DNA of 64,000 bases from Chara braunii (GCA_003427395.1 BFEA01000435.1:354281-418280); one strand, 5' to 3'. Numbered from the stretch's first letter, positions 1 to 11,650 are shown. Notes: generated from the sequence alone by a model not told the origin. Numbers and translations: made by a program.

Positions 1-82
<82 letters not shown>
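1..82. repeat. (GA)n microsatellite
   Basis: Uninterrupted GA dinucleotides from the window edge to about base 82, then GT-rich sequence. The array probably continues outside the window. Confidence 0.97.
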
Positions 83-89
<7 letters not shown>

Positions 90-407
90 TGGGTGTGTTT
101 GTGTGGTGTGTGTGTTTTCATATTCGCTACACAGCCTACACACAACTCCACAAAAACAGCATGACTGCGGCAGACTATTTCGTCTATCTTTCACTGACAC
201 ATCAGGAGGTTGAACCCCGGCAGTCTGCTTAGGATGCATTTAAGTGATGGATAAGGACTCACCACGCCCACCCAGAGTCAGTTATATCCCTGAGAAAAGG
301 CGTCTACTTTACTCTGTGTGTGTGTGTACTGTGTTTGTGTGTGTGTGTGCACTCACTCCATCCATCTATCCATCTGCGTGCTCGCAATCAATCAATCAAT
401 GAACTTC

Positions 408-441
<34 letters not shown>

Positions 442-700
442 CTATAGATAAGAAATGAACCAAAAAAGGAACCCAAAAAAAAAACTTTGGAAAACGAAAG
501 GAGGAAATGTGGGGGGGGGGGAGTTATCAAATCATTTGAGAACCGGGTCCCCCCTTCTTCTTTGATCTCTTTTTTTTTTTTGGCTCATCACAAAAGTCTG
601 AAATTTGTAGAAATATAGTCCAAAAGCAGGGGGATCTGCAAAACGTTCAAAAGAAAAAAAAACGCAGACAACAAATACGATCCGTCAAGAAAACAGAAGG
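83..700. other. Low-complexity intergenic DNA
   Basis: No gene seen. It holds GT-rich tracts around 308-349, an AATC run facing a GATT run at about 387-440 that could fold into a hairpin, and poly-A, poly-G and poly-T runs. It ends at the border of the minus-strand LTR; the last four bases, AAGG (697-700), are that LTR's target duplication. Confidence 0.7.
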
Positions 701-2073
701 TGTTACGATCCTGGCCAATTTCGAAGTATACATCCATCTGAAAGTACAATGCCATCCAATTGCAAAAAGAAATGAATGAACTTGAGAGGAAGGAGAGGTG
801 AAGAAGAAGAAGAAGAAGTAAGAAGGAAGAAGATGATGATGTACTCCAGCGTAGACCAATGTCAAGGCTCATCTTCTTCGCCAATCAATCCCTTCCTCCT
901 TATCTCCTCCCTCTTATTCAAACAAGAAATAACAATAATAATGTTGAATGACTGAACCAGAATCAATGTTCGAATCCCACTTCTACTGCAGGCACAACAT
1001 TGGGTCCACCATAGCCATGGCCACCCTTCTTCTTCCTCTACATGCAGGCCAAGGCTATGGCGGACTACTGAGGCTTCAGCCTCCTGTCCAAAGGACAACT
1101 CAAAGCAGCTATGCCGCTGCCCCACTTCAAGGTCATCACCAAGCAGCTATGCCGCTGCCCACTCAACCGCCATGCCTGACTCTGCCCCGAGCTTCCTTGA
1201 TGCGGCACTACCCCCACTGGGGCCTTTTTGATGCAGCGCCTAACAATGTAATGAAGATGGTGTCTGCCATAGCCCGGTAAGTACCCTGCCACTCTCCTCC
1301 TTGGTCCCCTTCTCCCTCCTCCTCCTACCAGCAGAGCTCCACCATAGCCAAGGTGGAAGCTCATGGCTTCTTCCTCCCAGCAGCGCTGTAGACCCAGCGC
1401 TACTCCAGCCAGTGCTCCAGCAGCGTGTCGCCAAACTTGCACACTGAAGAATGAGGCTGGGCTCTCCGCCCTGCCTCTTGATATAGCGGCCTACTTGCCT
1501 CCTGGGCGGTGACTTCCAGGCCGCTCGGGCTCTCCAAGCAACCGGTACTCCCTCCGTTTCAGAGGGAAACATCATTGCAGACCCTGATATTACCCGTACA
1601 GGCTCTTGGCTCAGACTGGTTGGACTGGTACCGGCCTAGACCTACCCTACCGCTACTGGACTCTAAAAATGCCAACTTTGTCTTTTTCTGCTCGGCCTCC
1701 AGTACCCCCTCACGCCAACTGCAGTGGGGTGTGGTATCGGCCTACCGGCCCACTTGAGTGTTTTTCCGCTACCCCAAGGGCCGCGGGGCCGCTAGCTTCG
1801 CCACTTGAGTGTTTTTCCGTGCTACAACCCTAAATGCCACGGCCACAGGTAAGTACCGGCCCTACGGGCCTGCCAAACAAGCAAGTACCCTTGCGGGTCA
1901 CACACACACTCATACCGACAAACACTCAGGCACGCAGGTCACAAGCACGCACACACAGACAGACTTAGAAAACACAGCAGAAAAATGCGGGAATCTGAGC
2001 AAGGCATCCATTCCATCGGCAGAACTTCAGAAATCAGCAGTGTTCTCAGTCTGTGTTTTGACGGGTCATTACA
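701..2073 (-). mobile_element. Solo LTR, family 1, minus strand
   Basis: On the minus strand this 1.37-kb segment starts TGTAATGACC and ends ..GTAACA, giving the usual TG...CA ends. It aligns along its length with the plus-strand LTR at 2119-3401, with moderate divergence and indels. The flanks carry a matching 4-bp duplication, AAGG at 697-700 and at 2074-2077. No PBS follows its 3' end (bases below 701 on the minus strand), so it is a solo or 3' LTR, not a 5' LTR. Short ORFs inside it are not genes. Confidence 0.8.
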
Positions 2074-2118
2074 AAGGAAGAAAAAACAATACAGGAGTGA
2101 AAAGAGAAAAAACTTAAG

Positions 2119-3401
2119 TGTAATGACCTGACCAAACACGGACTGAAACACAAAGCTGATTTCTGAGTTTTGCTCATGGACTGAATGCCTTGCTGAGTTT
2201 CCCGCTTGCTACTGAGTTCTCGAAGTCTGTGTGACACTGTGTGCACACTTGCGGTCTGCATGTCTGTCTGAGTGTTTGTCGGCTTGAGCGGGTGTGAGAC
2301 CCGCAAGGGCACTTGTTCGTTCATTGAGCCTGAAGAGCCGGTACTTACCCGTGGCCGTGACATTGAGGATTGCAGCGGGGAAAACACTCAATTGGTGGGG
2401 AAAGAGGCCCGCAACACTTGAAGCAGCCGGAAACACTCAAGTAGCAGGTAGGCCTGTACCACACCATTTAGAGGTAGATGTGCCGGGTACTCGAGGCCGA
2501 GCATAAGAAGACAAAAGTTGGCATTTTTAGAGGCCCAGTAGTTGTAGGATAGGTCTAGGGGGTACCAGTGCAACCAGTCTGAGTCTAGGGCATGTACGGG
2601 CAATATCGGAGTCTGCAATAATGTTTCCCTCTGAAAAAGAGAAGGCACCGGTTGCTTGGAAGGGCGAGCGGCCTGGATGTCACCTCGCAAGAGGCAGGTA
2701 GGCCGCTATATCTCCAGGCTGAGCTCTTAGCTCAGCCTCATTGTCGGTGTGCAAGTTTGGCGACACACTGGTTGGAGTGCTGGCTGGAGCAGCACTAGCA
2801 AGGAGCAGCACTGCTGAGGAGGAGCAAGGACAGGAGGAAGAAGAAGCCCAGGGCTAGGAGGGAGGAGCGCCAGAGGTGCTTACCTGGCTATGGTGGTTGC
2901 CATCTTCATCACCTTGGTGGACGCTGCAGCAAGAAGGCCCCAGTTGGGAGAGAGCTACTCCAAGAAGCTTTGAGGCAGAGTCAGGCATGGCGGCCTGAGC
3001 TAGAGCAGCCATAGCTGCTGTGGGTTGTCCTTTGGACATCAGGGCAAGGCCCTAGTAGTCTGCCATAGCCCCGGCCTTCGTTGTGGTGGACCTCATGTGA
3101 TACCTGCAGTAGAAGAGGGATTCGGACAATGTCATTGATTCTGGTTCAGCCATTCAACGTTATTATTATTATTTCTTGTGTGAATAAGAGAGGAGGAGAT
3201 AAGGAGGAGGAGAGTGGTTGGCGAAGAAGAAGAGCATTATCATTTATCTATGCTGGTGTACATCATCTTCTTCTTCTTTCTTTCTTCTTCTTCTTCTTCT
3301 AACCCTCTCTCTTCTCTCAAGCTCATTCATTTCGTTTTGCAATTGGACAGCATTGTACTTTCTGATGAATGTGTATTTCGAAATTGGCCAGGATGATACC
3401 A
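2119..3401 (+). mobile_element. 5' LTR of retrotransposon, family 1
   Basis: Starts TGTAATGACC and ends ..TACCA immediately before a primer-binding site. It is the inverted partner of the LTR at 701-2073, with 45 bp between their TG ends. It carries a pyrimidine-rich TTC tract near 3267-3300. The matching 3' LTR was not found in the window, so the element is truncated or interrupted downstream. Confidence 0.82.
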
Positions 3402-3414
3402 TTGGTATCAGAGC
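3402..3414 (+). other. Primer-binding site (initiator tRNA-Met type)
   Basis: TTGGTATCAGAGC directly abuts the CA end of the LTR. This is the standard plant retrotransposon PBS complementary to the 3' end of initiator tRNA-Met. It fixes the LTR border and the element's orientation. Confidence 0.88.
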
Positions 3415-4389
3415 GGATTCTACTTGCTGGTGAGAGTTGACTTTGCTGCCCTAACCACGTAAGTGGTTGAGGGCAACACTTAGGGTTAGGGTTGGTTGTA
3501 AGGGAACTCGGGCAGCATGGCTAAGGGAATCTGCCCCCACCTGCTTAGGTCATGTGTGGTTGACACTGTACCTAACCAGGTTGCTTGAGAGTGAGATTGG
3601 GGTGGCGAGACATTTCGTGGAGACTTCATGCGACAACTTGACAAAGGCGTAAGTGAGAGGCACTCGCTCTTGGAATCTGATTCAAGGGAGGCTTGTGCTC
3701 CTGGAATCTGATTCAAGGGAGACACTCGCTCCTGGAATCTGATTCAAGGAAGAGAGGGAGAGGAGAGAGAGTGAGAGCACCCGTCTTGAGGAAGAGGTGG
3801 AGGAGGAGGTGGTGGAGGCGGGTAAAGGGGGAGGATGGCCGAAAGCTCACCTCGATGTAGCAGGAGGAGGACTTTCCCGGGGAAGGCTCCAGCGGCGGCG
3901 GCAATGGCCCCAACAGCACAACAATGGGGCAGTGGGGCGATGGGGCAGCAGGTTGTCATCGTCAACAGGCTCAACACACGGGCGGCGGGCGGGGATGAGC
4001 AGCAGACACCACGACGACGGGGTAGTGGGCTGTTGCTGGGGAAGAACATTGAGGGCGGGTCACTACCAGTGCGGAGTCTGAAAGTGGCTGGCACAAATTC
4101 AAATTCAAAAATTGGCTAGATTTGGGCTGTCGATGTTAGTCGATCGACAACTCAAGTCGTGCCATTACTATTTCGAATTCGGTAGGCCCCTTACTGGATC
4201 CGCCCCCAGGACGGGATTCCAGGGGTCGATCAAAACCTGTGCGCGCCCCTCAACCCCTAAAAAAAAACCTGCGCCTATTTTGTGCAGGCCCTGGAAGGGT
4301 AGTTTCCAGGATCTTCTGGGTGGCTTTTTCCGGGCGGATAATACGGATGGTCCAAGGCCATCCGGATATCCGAAAACAAAACTTAGGAA
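3415..4389 (+). mobile_element. Leader region of family-1 retrotransposon
   Basis: About 1 kb between PBS and gag start. It includes a short imperfect tandem repeat, three copies of 'CTGGAATCTGATTCAAGG'-like units at about 3670-3750, and GA-rich then GC-rich sequence with overlapping ORFs on both strands that I regard as non-genic. Leaders of this length are common in plant LTR elements. Confidence 0.6.
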
Positions 4390-5091
4390 ATGGCGGAAAT
4401 GGCCAAAAAGCACAGTGATCAGATGTGGGAGATGACAAATCTGCGTAAAGACGAGATTCCTAATCTTCTTCCTCTACCTTCTGCCTCCAATGCTGCTAAC
4501 GAATTTGTCCCTGCTCCCCTCCATACCTTTTCTTCTCTGAGTGTGGTTCAACTAGGACCTGTAGTAGGTGCAGACCTCGTCGCCACTCTAGCAAATGACG
4601 ACACAGGGAATTCTGCAAATGCTGCAATTGCTGGTGCCGGCTATAGCAGTCCCTATGTGGACAGAAAGGCGGTTCTCATACCATCCAAACACGATGGCAA
4701 GGAAGACGTAGAGTCCTCGCTCAACTCCATGAGAGCCTACTTTGAGGTGTTGGGGACTCAACCATTGAGCCAGTCCTTGATCATGGAGAGCAACGTCGAA
4801 CCCGCCGTACGAGGTATTTTAGAAGTCAAAGCTACGCATGCCGGGTACACTAAGATCGATCTGACACAATGGCTTACAACCACACCAATAACCACACTTG
4901 AAGAAATCCAAATTAAATAATTTAAGGATCCATATGATGCTGCAAGAACCAGGAAGAGACTCGATGACCTCAAGTGCACCAAGCGGACATCACAAACTTT
5001 TTGCGACACCCGGACTGGAAATGATTGCACAATCATCTCTCATTTCTCAATCACAAGAGATGAAGAAGATAAAGTACAAAAAGCATCATGA
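4390..5091 (+). pseudogene. gag: Decayed retrotransposon gag
   Basis: An ATG-initiated frame of 176 codons ends at TAA (4918-4920) and then stays open in the same frame to TGA at 5089. After an N-terminal low-similarity segment, the second half reads like a plant retrotransposon gag: a 'DGKEDVESSLNSMRAYFEVLG' type helix-rich segment before the stop, then 'FKDPYDAARTRKRLDDLK' directly after it. The gag identity is by family feel, not a search. Position agrees: it lies 1 kb after a PBS in the same orientation. No protease, reverse transcriptase or integrase follows, so the element is broken here. The frame beyond 5091 is not reliable. Confidence 0.6.
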
Positions 5092-5143
5092 GGTTCGAAT
5101 ATGAGCCTCGTAATATTGCTATGTGTTTGAACACCTCGAATCG

Positions 5144-5171
5144 TACGAAGTACGAAGTACGAAGTACGAAG
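5144..5171. repeat. Heptamer tandem repeat (TACGAAG x4)
   Basis: Four perfect TACGAAG units in the tail of the decayed gag region. A related interrupted copy is not evident nearby. Confidence 0.9.
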
Positions 5172-5399
5172 TCCTTCTTCGCTTAGATTTATAAGCGACT
5201 GCCATATATTGGGACAAGAAGTTATCAACAAGAAACCGAAAAAAAGTACGACGCTTAGATGTTGTGAAAGGTACAATTACCATTAATAACACACATCGCC
5301 TAAGCAAAGAGCTCATTGGTTACACTGATTGGCGTTCCCTCATGTATGATGTGGTCAGCCTTGAGGCACAAGAAACATAATATTCGTCAAAATATGGCA

Positions 5400-7330
5400 T
5401 TATATTTTAAATTGAAACTCGCTTGGTATTAATTTCTGGTTGAAATCGCTATATTTTACAGTGAAATGAAATTTAGGATTAAGTAGCGAACCCGAAAAAC
5501 GCGATTGACCGGTCAGAAATCGAAACTGAAATAAAAATTCAAGGCGATCACAGACAAAACGAGAAGGTTAAACTCTAGATTTCACTGCACTTCGATAGAT
5601 CTTGTAACTTCAAAAATGTAACTGAGATGGAGTTGTCATAAATTGAAACTTAAGTGAACAGTCAATGCAATAAGACACTAAACGAGAAGGTTGAACTCTG
5701 AATTTCATCGCACCTCGATCAATTTTGTATGAGCATTGAGTTGGACGTATTTTACATGACATTGTGACATGCATAAATTGAAACTCAATTGAAGAGTCAA
5801 GGCAATCACAAGTTAAACAAGATGGTTTAAGTATAAATTTTGTCGCACTTCGATAAATTTTGTTAACTTAAAAGGTGTAACTGACATGCCATTGTAATAA
5901 ATCGAAACTCCAGTGAACAATCAACACAATAAGACACTTAACAAGAAGGTTGAACACTTGATCTCATCGCACTTGTATGAGCATTGAGTCGGACGTATTT
6001 CACATGATATTGTGACACACATAAATTGAAACTCAATTGAAGAATTAAGGCAATCACACTTTGAACGAGATGGTTTCCGTCGCACTTCGATAAATATCGT
6101 AATCATGAGAAAAAAAAAATGTTTAACTGATTTAATTCAAAAAAATAATGAAACTTCATTTAAAAATTAAAAATTGTATGCATACCTATGAGAAATTATA
6201 AACGCAAGATTGAAGTACGTCTAATTTTATAAGCAGCCATAATATAAAAACATGTTATTCGTTAAAATAGGACATTGTATTTTAAATTGGTATTCGCAAG
6301 CTTTAAATTTCATGTTAAAATCACCATATTTTAGACTTAAATAGAACTTGGGGATGCGAGTATTGAACCCGATGATTGCAATTGACAGGCCATAAATCGA
6401 AACTGAACTGAAGATTCATGGCAATCACGTACTGACCATGATGGTTCAAGTGTGGATTCCATTGCACTTCCTTAAATTTTGTAACTTAAAAGCCGTTACG
6501 GTAATTGACATCTATAAATTGGAACTTTATCGAACTTCAAGACTAACTTTTAGGCAATAACACGGTAAACGAGATGGTTTAAGTATGGATTCCATCGCAC
6601 TTTATGGAAGACTAATTTTATGGAAGACTAACTTGAAGGCAATCACACGGTAAAAGAGATGGTTTAAGTATGAATTTCATCGCACTTCGATAATTTATGT
6701 AACTTAAAAGACGTAACTGGTGGACTTGCATAAATTGAAACTCAATCGAAGAGTTAACTTTAAGGCAATCACACGGTTTACCGTCTGATTGCCTTCGAGT
6801 TAAGTATGGATTCCATCACACTTCGATAATTTATGTTACTTAAAAGACATTATCGGCATGTCATTGTCATACATTGAAATTCGCTGACACTGGAACTTCA
6901 AGGTGCACGTAATAAGACATAGAATGAAAAGGTTTTGAATGACCTCAGAGTCTGCATGAATTTTGACTAATTTTGAGTGGGGCGTATTTGACATGACATT
7001 GTGTCAAGCAGAAATTGGATGTCAANGGTTTTGAATGACCTCAGAGTCTGCATGAATTTTGACTAATTTTGAGTGGGGCGTATTTGACATGACATTGTGT
7101 CAAGCAGAAATTGGATGTCAATGGCATAGTTGATGCAATTACACGGCAAACGAGATGGCAAACGAGATGGCAAACGAGATGGTTTAAGTACTATGGATCC
7201 TGTCGCACTTCGGCAAATCACCATAAAGTGACATGACATTATCATGAACTTAAAATCAAGTGAGTACCATGAATTCCGTCGCACTTCAAGAAATATCGTA
7301 ACAAGATTGAACTACGAATGTTGTGTTTAA
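5400..7330 (-). repeat. Degenerate tandem array downstream of the DUF7869 transposon
   Basis: AT-rich DNA built of irregular units of about 80-130 bp. The most constant part reads like 'GTATGGATTCCATCGCACTT' followed by 'CGATAATTTATGTAAC', then an 'AAATTGAAACTC' part and a 'CGGTAAACGAGATGG' part. I count about eleven copies of the first block, near 5572, 5694, 5829, 5957, 6075, 6452, 6583, 6668, 6802, 7190 and 7264. A 12-bp triplicate (CAAACGAGATGG) sits near 7147-7182. A shorter related array lies downstream of the second transposon copy at 34310-34620, so these may be subterminal repeats of the element. Confidence 0.7.
6931..7121. other. Assembly join: N at 7026 inside a 95-bp exact duplication
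   Basis: Bases 6931-7025 and 7027-7121 are identical (95 bp) and are separated by a single N. This is best read as two contig ends sharing an overlap that was never merged, not a biological repeat. Confidence 0.88.
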
Positions 7331-7402
7331 ATTAAATGCTACGAGCCGTCGCAATCTTAACTTTCGAAACGGTTTCCGCTATCATACATAAATGTAAAGC
7401 AT

Positions 7403-8419
7403 CTACAAGCGCCCCCGCGTCCCACGAGAACCAAACCCGTACAAGGCGTTCGTTGACGACCCGAAAGCAAGGGTTTGTAGCTGTAGCTTCGTCGACACAT
7501 GCGAGAACACCGAAATGTATTTCATCCTTACAAATTTGTCGACACCTGTCAAGGACTTACCGATGGCGTCACGCACACAACATGCCACTTGCTCTACCTC
7601 ATGACACTTACTAAACTCATAAATTTCATCGCCAATCTCCAAATCGGACTGTCCGTTCTCGTACAAAAAATGTTGATTCCTCGTACTATGACCATTGATT
7701 CTAAGCTCGTTGCAAGCAACTAGCACTATAGCGTCTACCAATGTCCGCTTTTGGTTCGAACATGCCACACACAACACTCTACAAAAATCGAAACCGACCA
7801 AAGACATCCGTATGCAACAGTACAATATATTCTCTGACCGTATTCCGGTACCACACAGTGGATATTGTTCCCAAAACGGATTGTAGGATGCACAATCTAA
7901 CAACTCTTGTATGAAGTCCATAGACCACACACGAGGTGACCTCGTAACGTTCTCCAGACGAAGGTAAAACCGCTTATTCCTTTCCTCTCCTAGTGCAGCT
8001 TGCAGGGACGGAAGCTGCCTAATGCCCACGGCATAATGAGGCACTTTGATTAGGCCACCCCACTCCAACGAGGAAGCAAACTTGTACTCCTTATGCCATG
8101 AACATTTTCTTGCAAGGATCGGTCTATCCCATTCTGCCTCGGTCCAGGCATCGAGAGGTTTGTCCAGAAAGGGCGCAACACTCATCCATGGGTCGTCTTC
8201 GAACTCCTTTGTCATTGACCCAATAATTTATGTATCTTCTCCAGAACCACGCAATCCACATGCATAAGGGCGAATGAGATACGAATAATCATGTCTCATT
8301 TTTTCTGTCGCACAGCCTACACAATATGTGACATGCGCACACGAGCGAAAACGAAATGTCGGTAAAGTAGAAACATCAACACATGATGAAGTTAACTTCA
8401 GAAATTGCTTAACCACCAC
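7403..8419 (-). pseudogene. Second gene of the DUF7869-type transposon, copy 1
   Basis: One minus-strand frame runs from about 8419 to the stop near 7403, broken only by a TAA at 8228-8230. Copy 2 has AAA (Lys) at the same place. From an ATG at 8215 it is open for 270 codons. The protein has conserved blocks shared with copies at 34750-35703 and 21669-22784: 'EFEDDPWMSV' and 'LDKPLDAW' near the start, a cluster 'LLDC' plus 'EQYPLCG', then 'CHEVEQ' and 'GKSLTG', ending in 'NALYGFGS'. I do not recognise a family. It lies about 200 bp downstream of the transposase C-terminus on the same strand, in both transposon copies, so it is probably an element-encoded accessory protein or a downstream exon. 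Upstream of 8215 no clear ATG is seen. Confidence 0.65.
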
Positions 8420-8526
8420 CCAACCATCCGAAAAATATCAACCCTAAACTATGTACAAAATCTGCCACCTCTTCGTACAACAGATTCGTTGCAATTCACC
8501 AAGTTAAAAGAGAATATCGTCCGTTT

Positions 8527-8717
8527 CTAATTCCCGTCCGAACAGTCATTCCCTTCCGCACATGGACTTAGATCTCGAAGTGCAGCTTCAGCGTTCAGTC
8601 GAACGTTGGAAGGAATGACAANCTAATTCCCGTCCGAACAGTCATTCCCTTCCGCACATGGACTTAGATCTCGAAGTGCAGCTTCAGCGTTCAGTCGAAC
8701 GTTGGAAGGAATGACAA
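8527..8717. other. Assembly join: N at 8622 inside a 95-bp exact duplication
   Basis: Bases 8527-8621 equal 8623-8717 (95 bp) with one N between. The duplicated length is the same as at 7026, as expected if both reflect one assembler overlap setting. The duplicated segment is the 3' end of the transposase coding region. Confidence 0.9.
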
Positions 8718-9449
8718 GTCTAGTCGTGAATGACTTTGTACCTCTACCTGGCCTCTCCCAACCAAAAGCGATCGAGTCGGCATGTTGCCATTGTGTCTGG
8801 TCAATCTTCTTCCGTTTTTTTTCCCATGCATTATCGTACAATTCTTCGAGCGAGTTTGCTCTCCCGGTTGGCACCCAGTATTCCACGAGCACTTCATTAC
8901 AATTAGGCAAATCCTTTTCACAAACCACCTGCGATTGTGCTCTTCCCACCCAAATAGGCACGCCTTTCGAAATATCGTCGTCGGAGGGGCGAAGGATAAG
9001 AAAAGTGCCGACATTGATTTGCTCGAGGGAGTCGAAACTGGTCTTCGGGCGATCTTTTCTACGTCCAACGAACAGGGGTTCCCTGTCGTCGATGTTGGCA
9101 TTTCTAGGAGAAGATTGTTGATCGTTTTCGAGGGGACGCGGGCTTGGCCAAAAACCTTCTTGAGGTTGTGTGGACAACCCGTTCGCGATGATTTCGTCGT
9201 CGCGTTGATAACCTCGTCCCAGTACCACAAAACTCTTTCTCTCCGACTCACCTCATGTTCGTTGAAAGTGCACCATGTTGACCGCTTGCTCTCCAGGAAC
9301 TCGCGGAATCGAATAACATCATGTTTGCCATTCAGATAATGTTTCCGAGGAACAAGTTTCGCGGGAGGCGGGTCAAATGGCCACGAAGGACCTGCATAGC
9401 TTCCATCGGGGTTCTGATTGAACCAATAAATCGGACCTTCCTCAGGCAG
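8623..9449 (-). pseudogene. DUF7869-type transposase, C-terminal part, copy 1
   Basis: Continues the transposase core across a TAG at about 9448-9450 (copy 2 has AGG, Arg). It then reads 'LPEEGPIYWFNQNP' and onward to about 9210, where the frame shifts: relative to copy 2 a segment of 26 bases replaces 27, a one-base deletion. After the shift it encodes a domain with 'INVGTFLILRPSDDD', 'GVPIWVGRAQSQVV', 'VEYWVP' and a Trp-rich tail, ending in TAA near 8623. The 'F-I-G/W-V...V-x-Y-W' pattern resembles small beta-rich modules found at the C-end of these transposases; that assignment is inference. The 3' end lies inside the artefactual duplication. Confidence 0.65.
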
Positions 9450-10529
9450 CTAGTTGTCATCATCGCAAAACTCCTTGTACAACATGCCCGGGTTATCTCC
9501 AACCATCAAAAATTTAAGCAAGTGTGGTTGGGAAATACCGCTAATGTCTGACGCAACGCATGGGTCTACTATACTTATAAAATCTGCAAATGTGTCGAGG
9601 AAAATATATTTGGGAGGCTTTTTGTGGGATTGCTCTATAAGCTCAAACAACTCGTCCATAGTATAAGCGTCTGTGTCTTTCAATTTCATCGAGAAGACAC
9701 GGAAAGTAGCATCAACGTCCGTATGGGTATGTCCCACCAGCATGAAACCTATTTCCACCTCTTTGAAAACTTTGAACTTCACCAACGGTGCAGCCAGTGC
9801 ACATACGTACTTGTTCTTGTTTTCCCGCCAACAATTATCTGCTTGAATGCGCAAAAAGGGTGGTAGTGACCCCCCAGTCGCTTGAATTTCGACGAGGGTT
9901 CGAGTGAGACAAGTAACGACTGTATTCGAATCATGTTTGAAATACGGAAACCACGTGTACACATAAATACTAGGGTCTCTACCGTGTGCAATGACACCGG
10001 TCAGAGTCGTTTTCATCATCGTCTCGGGCCTAAGGTCTTTCGAGTAGTTCACCTGACCAATATGGGGGATAGTCGTCTTCTTCTGATCCATGCCGTCAAT
10101 GATGAGACATAAACGTTCGTTGGGACGGACCATCGATTCAATCTTCGCACGACTATAGTCCAATCTGTGCTGAACTTGCTGCCTTTGGTGAACTTTCATC
10201 TCCTCCCTAGCTCTTTCTCGATCTCGAGGAAAAGCAGCGTGTTGTATATGTTTTTTGAGTCCATGACAGATGGCACACTTCGTGAACGTGTTAGAGTGTG
10301 CGAGCGAAACATGATAATAGTGTTTTTGCCACACTTTATAGAAGTTGGACTCGGACACGACCTCGAGGCCGACGACGACAAAGTCTGATTTGATGGACTC
10401 ATAAATAGATGTCTTCGTAAAAGCTGCAGGCAGTCGAAGCTTCGGTCTGTAAACCCCACCTTTGTGAGCCATCTCATCTGGCATGCTATCCGCATGACAC
10501 TCGATGAAATTTTTCATGCTGGCAAGCAT
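9450..10529 (-). pseudogene. DUF7869-type DDE-like transposase core, copy 1
   Basis: An open frame of 359 codons. Landmarks, in residues of this frame: a CxxC pair at 85-88 (CAIC); 'LCLIIDGMDQ' at 140-149, giving a first acidic residue D145; 'QADNCWRENKNKY' at 229-241, giving D231 and an ENKN block; and 'GHTHTDVDATF' at 266-276. These three blocks are the hallmark of DUF7869-type proteins, thought to be RNase-H-fold transposases of eukaryotic DNA transposons. That function is family knowledge, not shown here. The frame is joined upstream to 10514-11110 by a shift and downstream through a stop, so this copy is not intact. A diverged second copy lies at 36070-38335 in the same orientation. Confidence 0.78.
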
Positions 10530-11110
10530 GACGACAGTTTTTTCAACCCATGCTTACAACATATGAAGCCATTTTTGAAGCGCTTCTTGTAACTATAAAA
10601 CGTATTACGAGAGACACCAAGAACGTTGCAGTACGCCTTGACACACATCGAACGTTCCAACTCTACAGGACGGACTCGTTTGTGTCTGCCCTCACTCAAT
10701 GTGAAATCTTTATGACTTTTCATCCACCACTCTGCTCGCTCTTTTGGACTCTTACTGTACAGTCCTTGTCTAACCTGTCGGACTTCCTCCGGCGACATGT
10801 TGTAACAACTGCGAGCCTTGCAACATGCCATGCCACGAACCATGAACAATTTTCTTTCCGACAGCATGTCTTTTGCTCTTTTGTATTGTTTTTTCCTCCT
10901 AGCGTTCGTGTTAGCCATGCTATATGGTCTTCTTTCCCCTGGCAGAGGCGCTGGCAAAATTTTGAGTATTGTCATGTTTTCTACATCACTTCTGCCAGAC
11001 GATTCCGACGTATAGTGACTCTGAACAGGAATCGCATTCTGAGACCGGACTTGCGTTGGACTTGCCCGTGCCGTGGACAGTTCCTCCGAAGAATGGTTGG
11101 TGACAACCAA
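10514..11110 (-). pseudogene. DUF7869-type transposase, N-terminal part, copy 1
   Basis: A 198-codon frame overlapping the core by 16 bp in another phase. It contains a basic segment 'NARRKKQYKRAKDML', two close cysteine pairs ('GMACCKARSC'), and 'CVKAYCNVLGVSRNTFYSYK', a helix-turn-helix-like block typical of the N-side of DUF7869 proteins. At the junction with the core, copy 2 has about 20 extra bases, so copy 1 probably carries a small deletion near 10545. The start used here is arbitrary; coding similarity to copy 2 continues upstream in another frame. Confidence 0.65.
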
Positions 11111-11650
11111 CTTTGTAGTACTGGAGGTGGCGCGAATTGAAGGTGCACAGGAAGAGGACTGTTGTCCAGAGAGAAATCAGTGGCCACCAACTTCTCACTC
11201 TCGTCATAAGATGCTGCGAAAGAAGCAGGCATTGGCGCGCAACTGCTCTGCGCCGAAGTTGTCGGGTGCACCTCGTCAGCAATGTGGAAATCGATCCGGG
11301 AGGCAAACGGTTCTTCGCCTGCGGATGGTGTCGCCAAATCCGTAGGTAGTTGGATGCAACCTCCAAAGCTCTCCCGAAAAGCGAGACTTCGTTTTCTTGG
11401 GAAAACTCCAGTGGACTGTTGGAATGACGAACTGTCCGAAGAGCTGGTCGGGGCCAAGTCCAGGTGTAGTAGCTGGCAATGCAAGTCGATGGCCTGTTCA
11501 GTTTCCATAGCCCGGTTCATGCGGTCGTTCGCTGAGTTGCCCTTGGCACCGTCATGTAATCGTCGGTGTAGCGGATGCGATTCCCGTCATCGAAATCGAT
11601 TATACTCTCCAGTGCGGATTGAACAGGTCATTCGAATTCGTCTCCACACC
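10981..11650 (-). pseudogene. DUF7869-type transposase gene, upstream Ser/Thr-rich exon-like region
   Basis: A 180-codon frame from an ATG at 11520 encodes a Ser/Pro-rich, probably disordered segment with 'MNRAMETEQAIDLH', 'PRKRSLAF' and 'GGCIQLPT'. The same blocks occur in copy 2 (minus strand, 38369-38724), so the region was under common descent as coding DNA. It overlaps the next frame over 10981-11110; the switch could be an intron or a frameshift and I cannot decide. A candidate intron ends at 11651 just upstream. Confidence 0.5.

Noticed and set aside
387-440. AATC/GATT hairpin that could be a CRISPR-like or regulatory palindrome.
   Set aside because: It is a simple microsatellite in two orientations, with no spacers.
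8691-9251. A 186-codon minus frame overlapping the transposase C-terminus.
   Set aside because: Only its first codons are conserved with copy 2. After about 9210 the conserved protein is in the other frame, so the rest is a shadow created by a one-base deletion.
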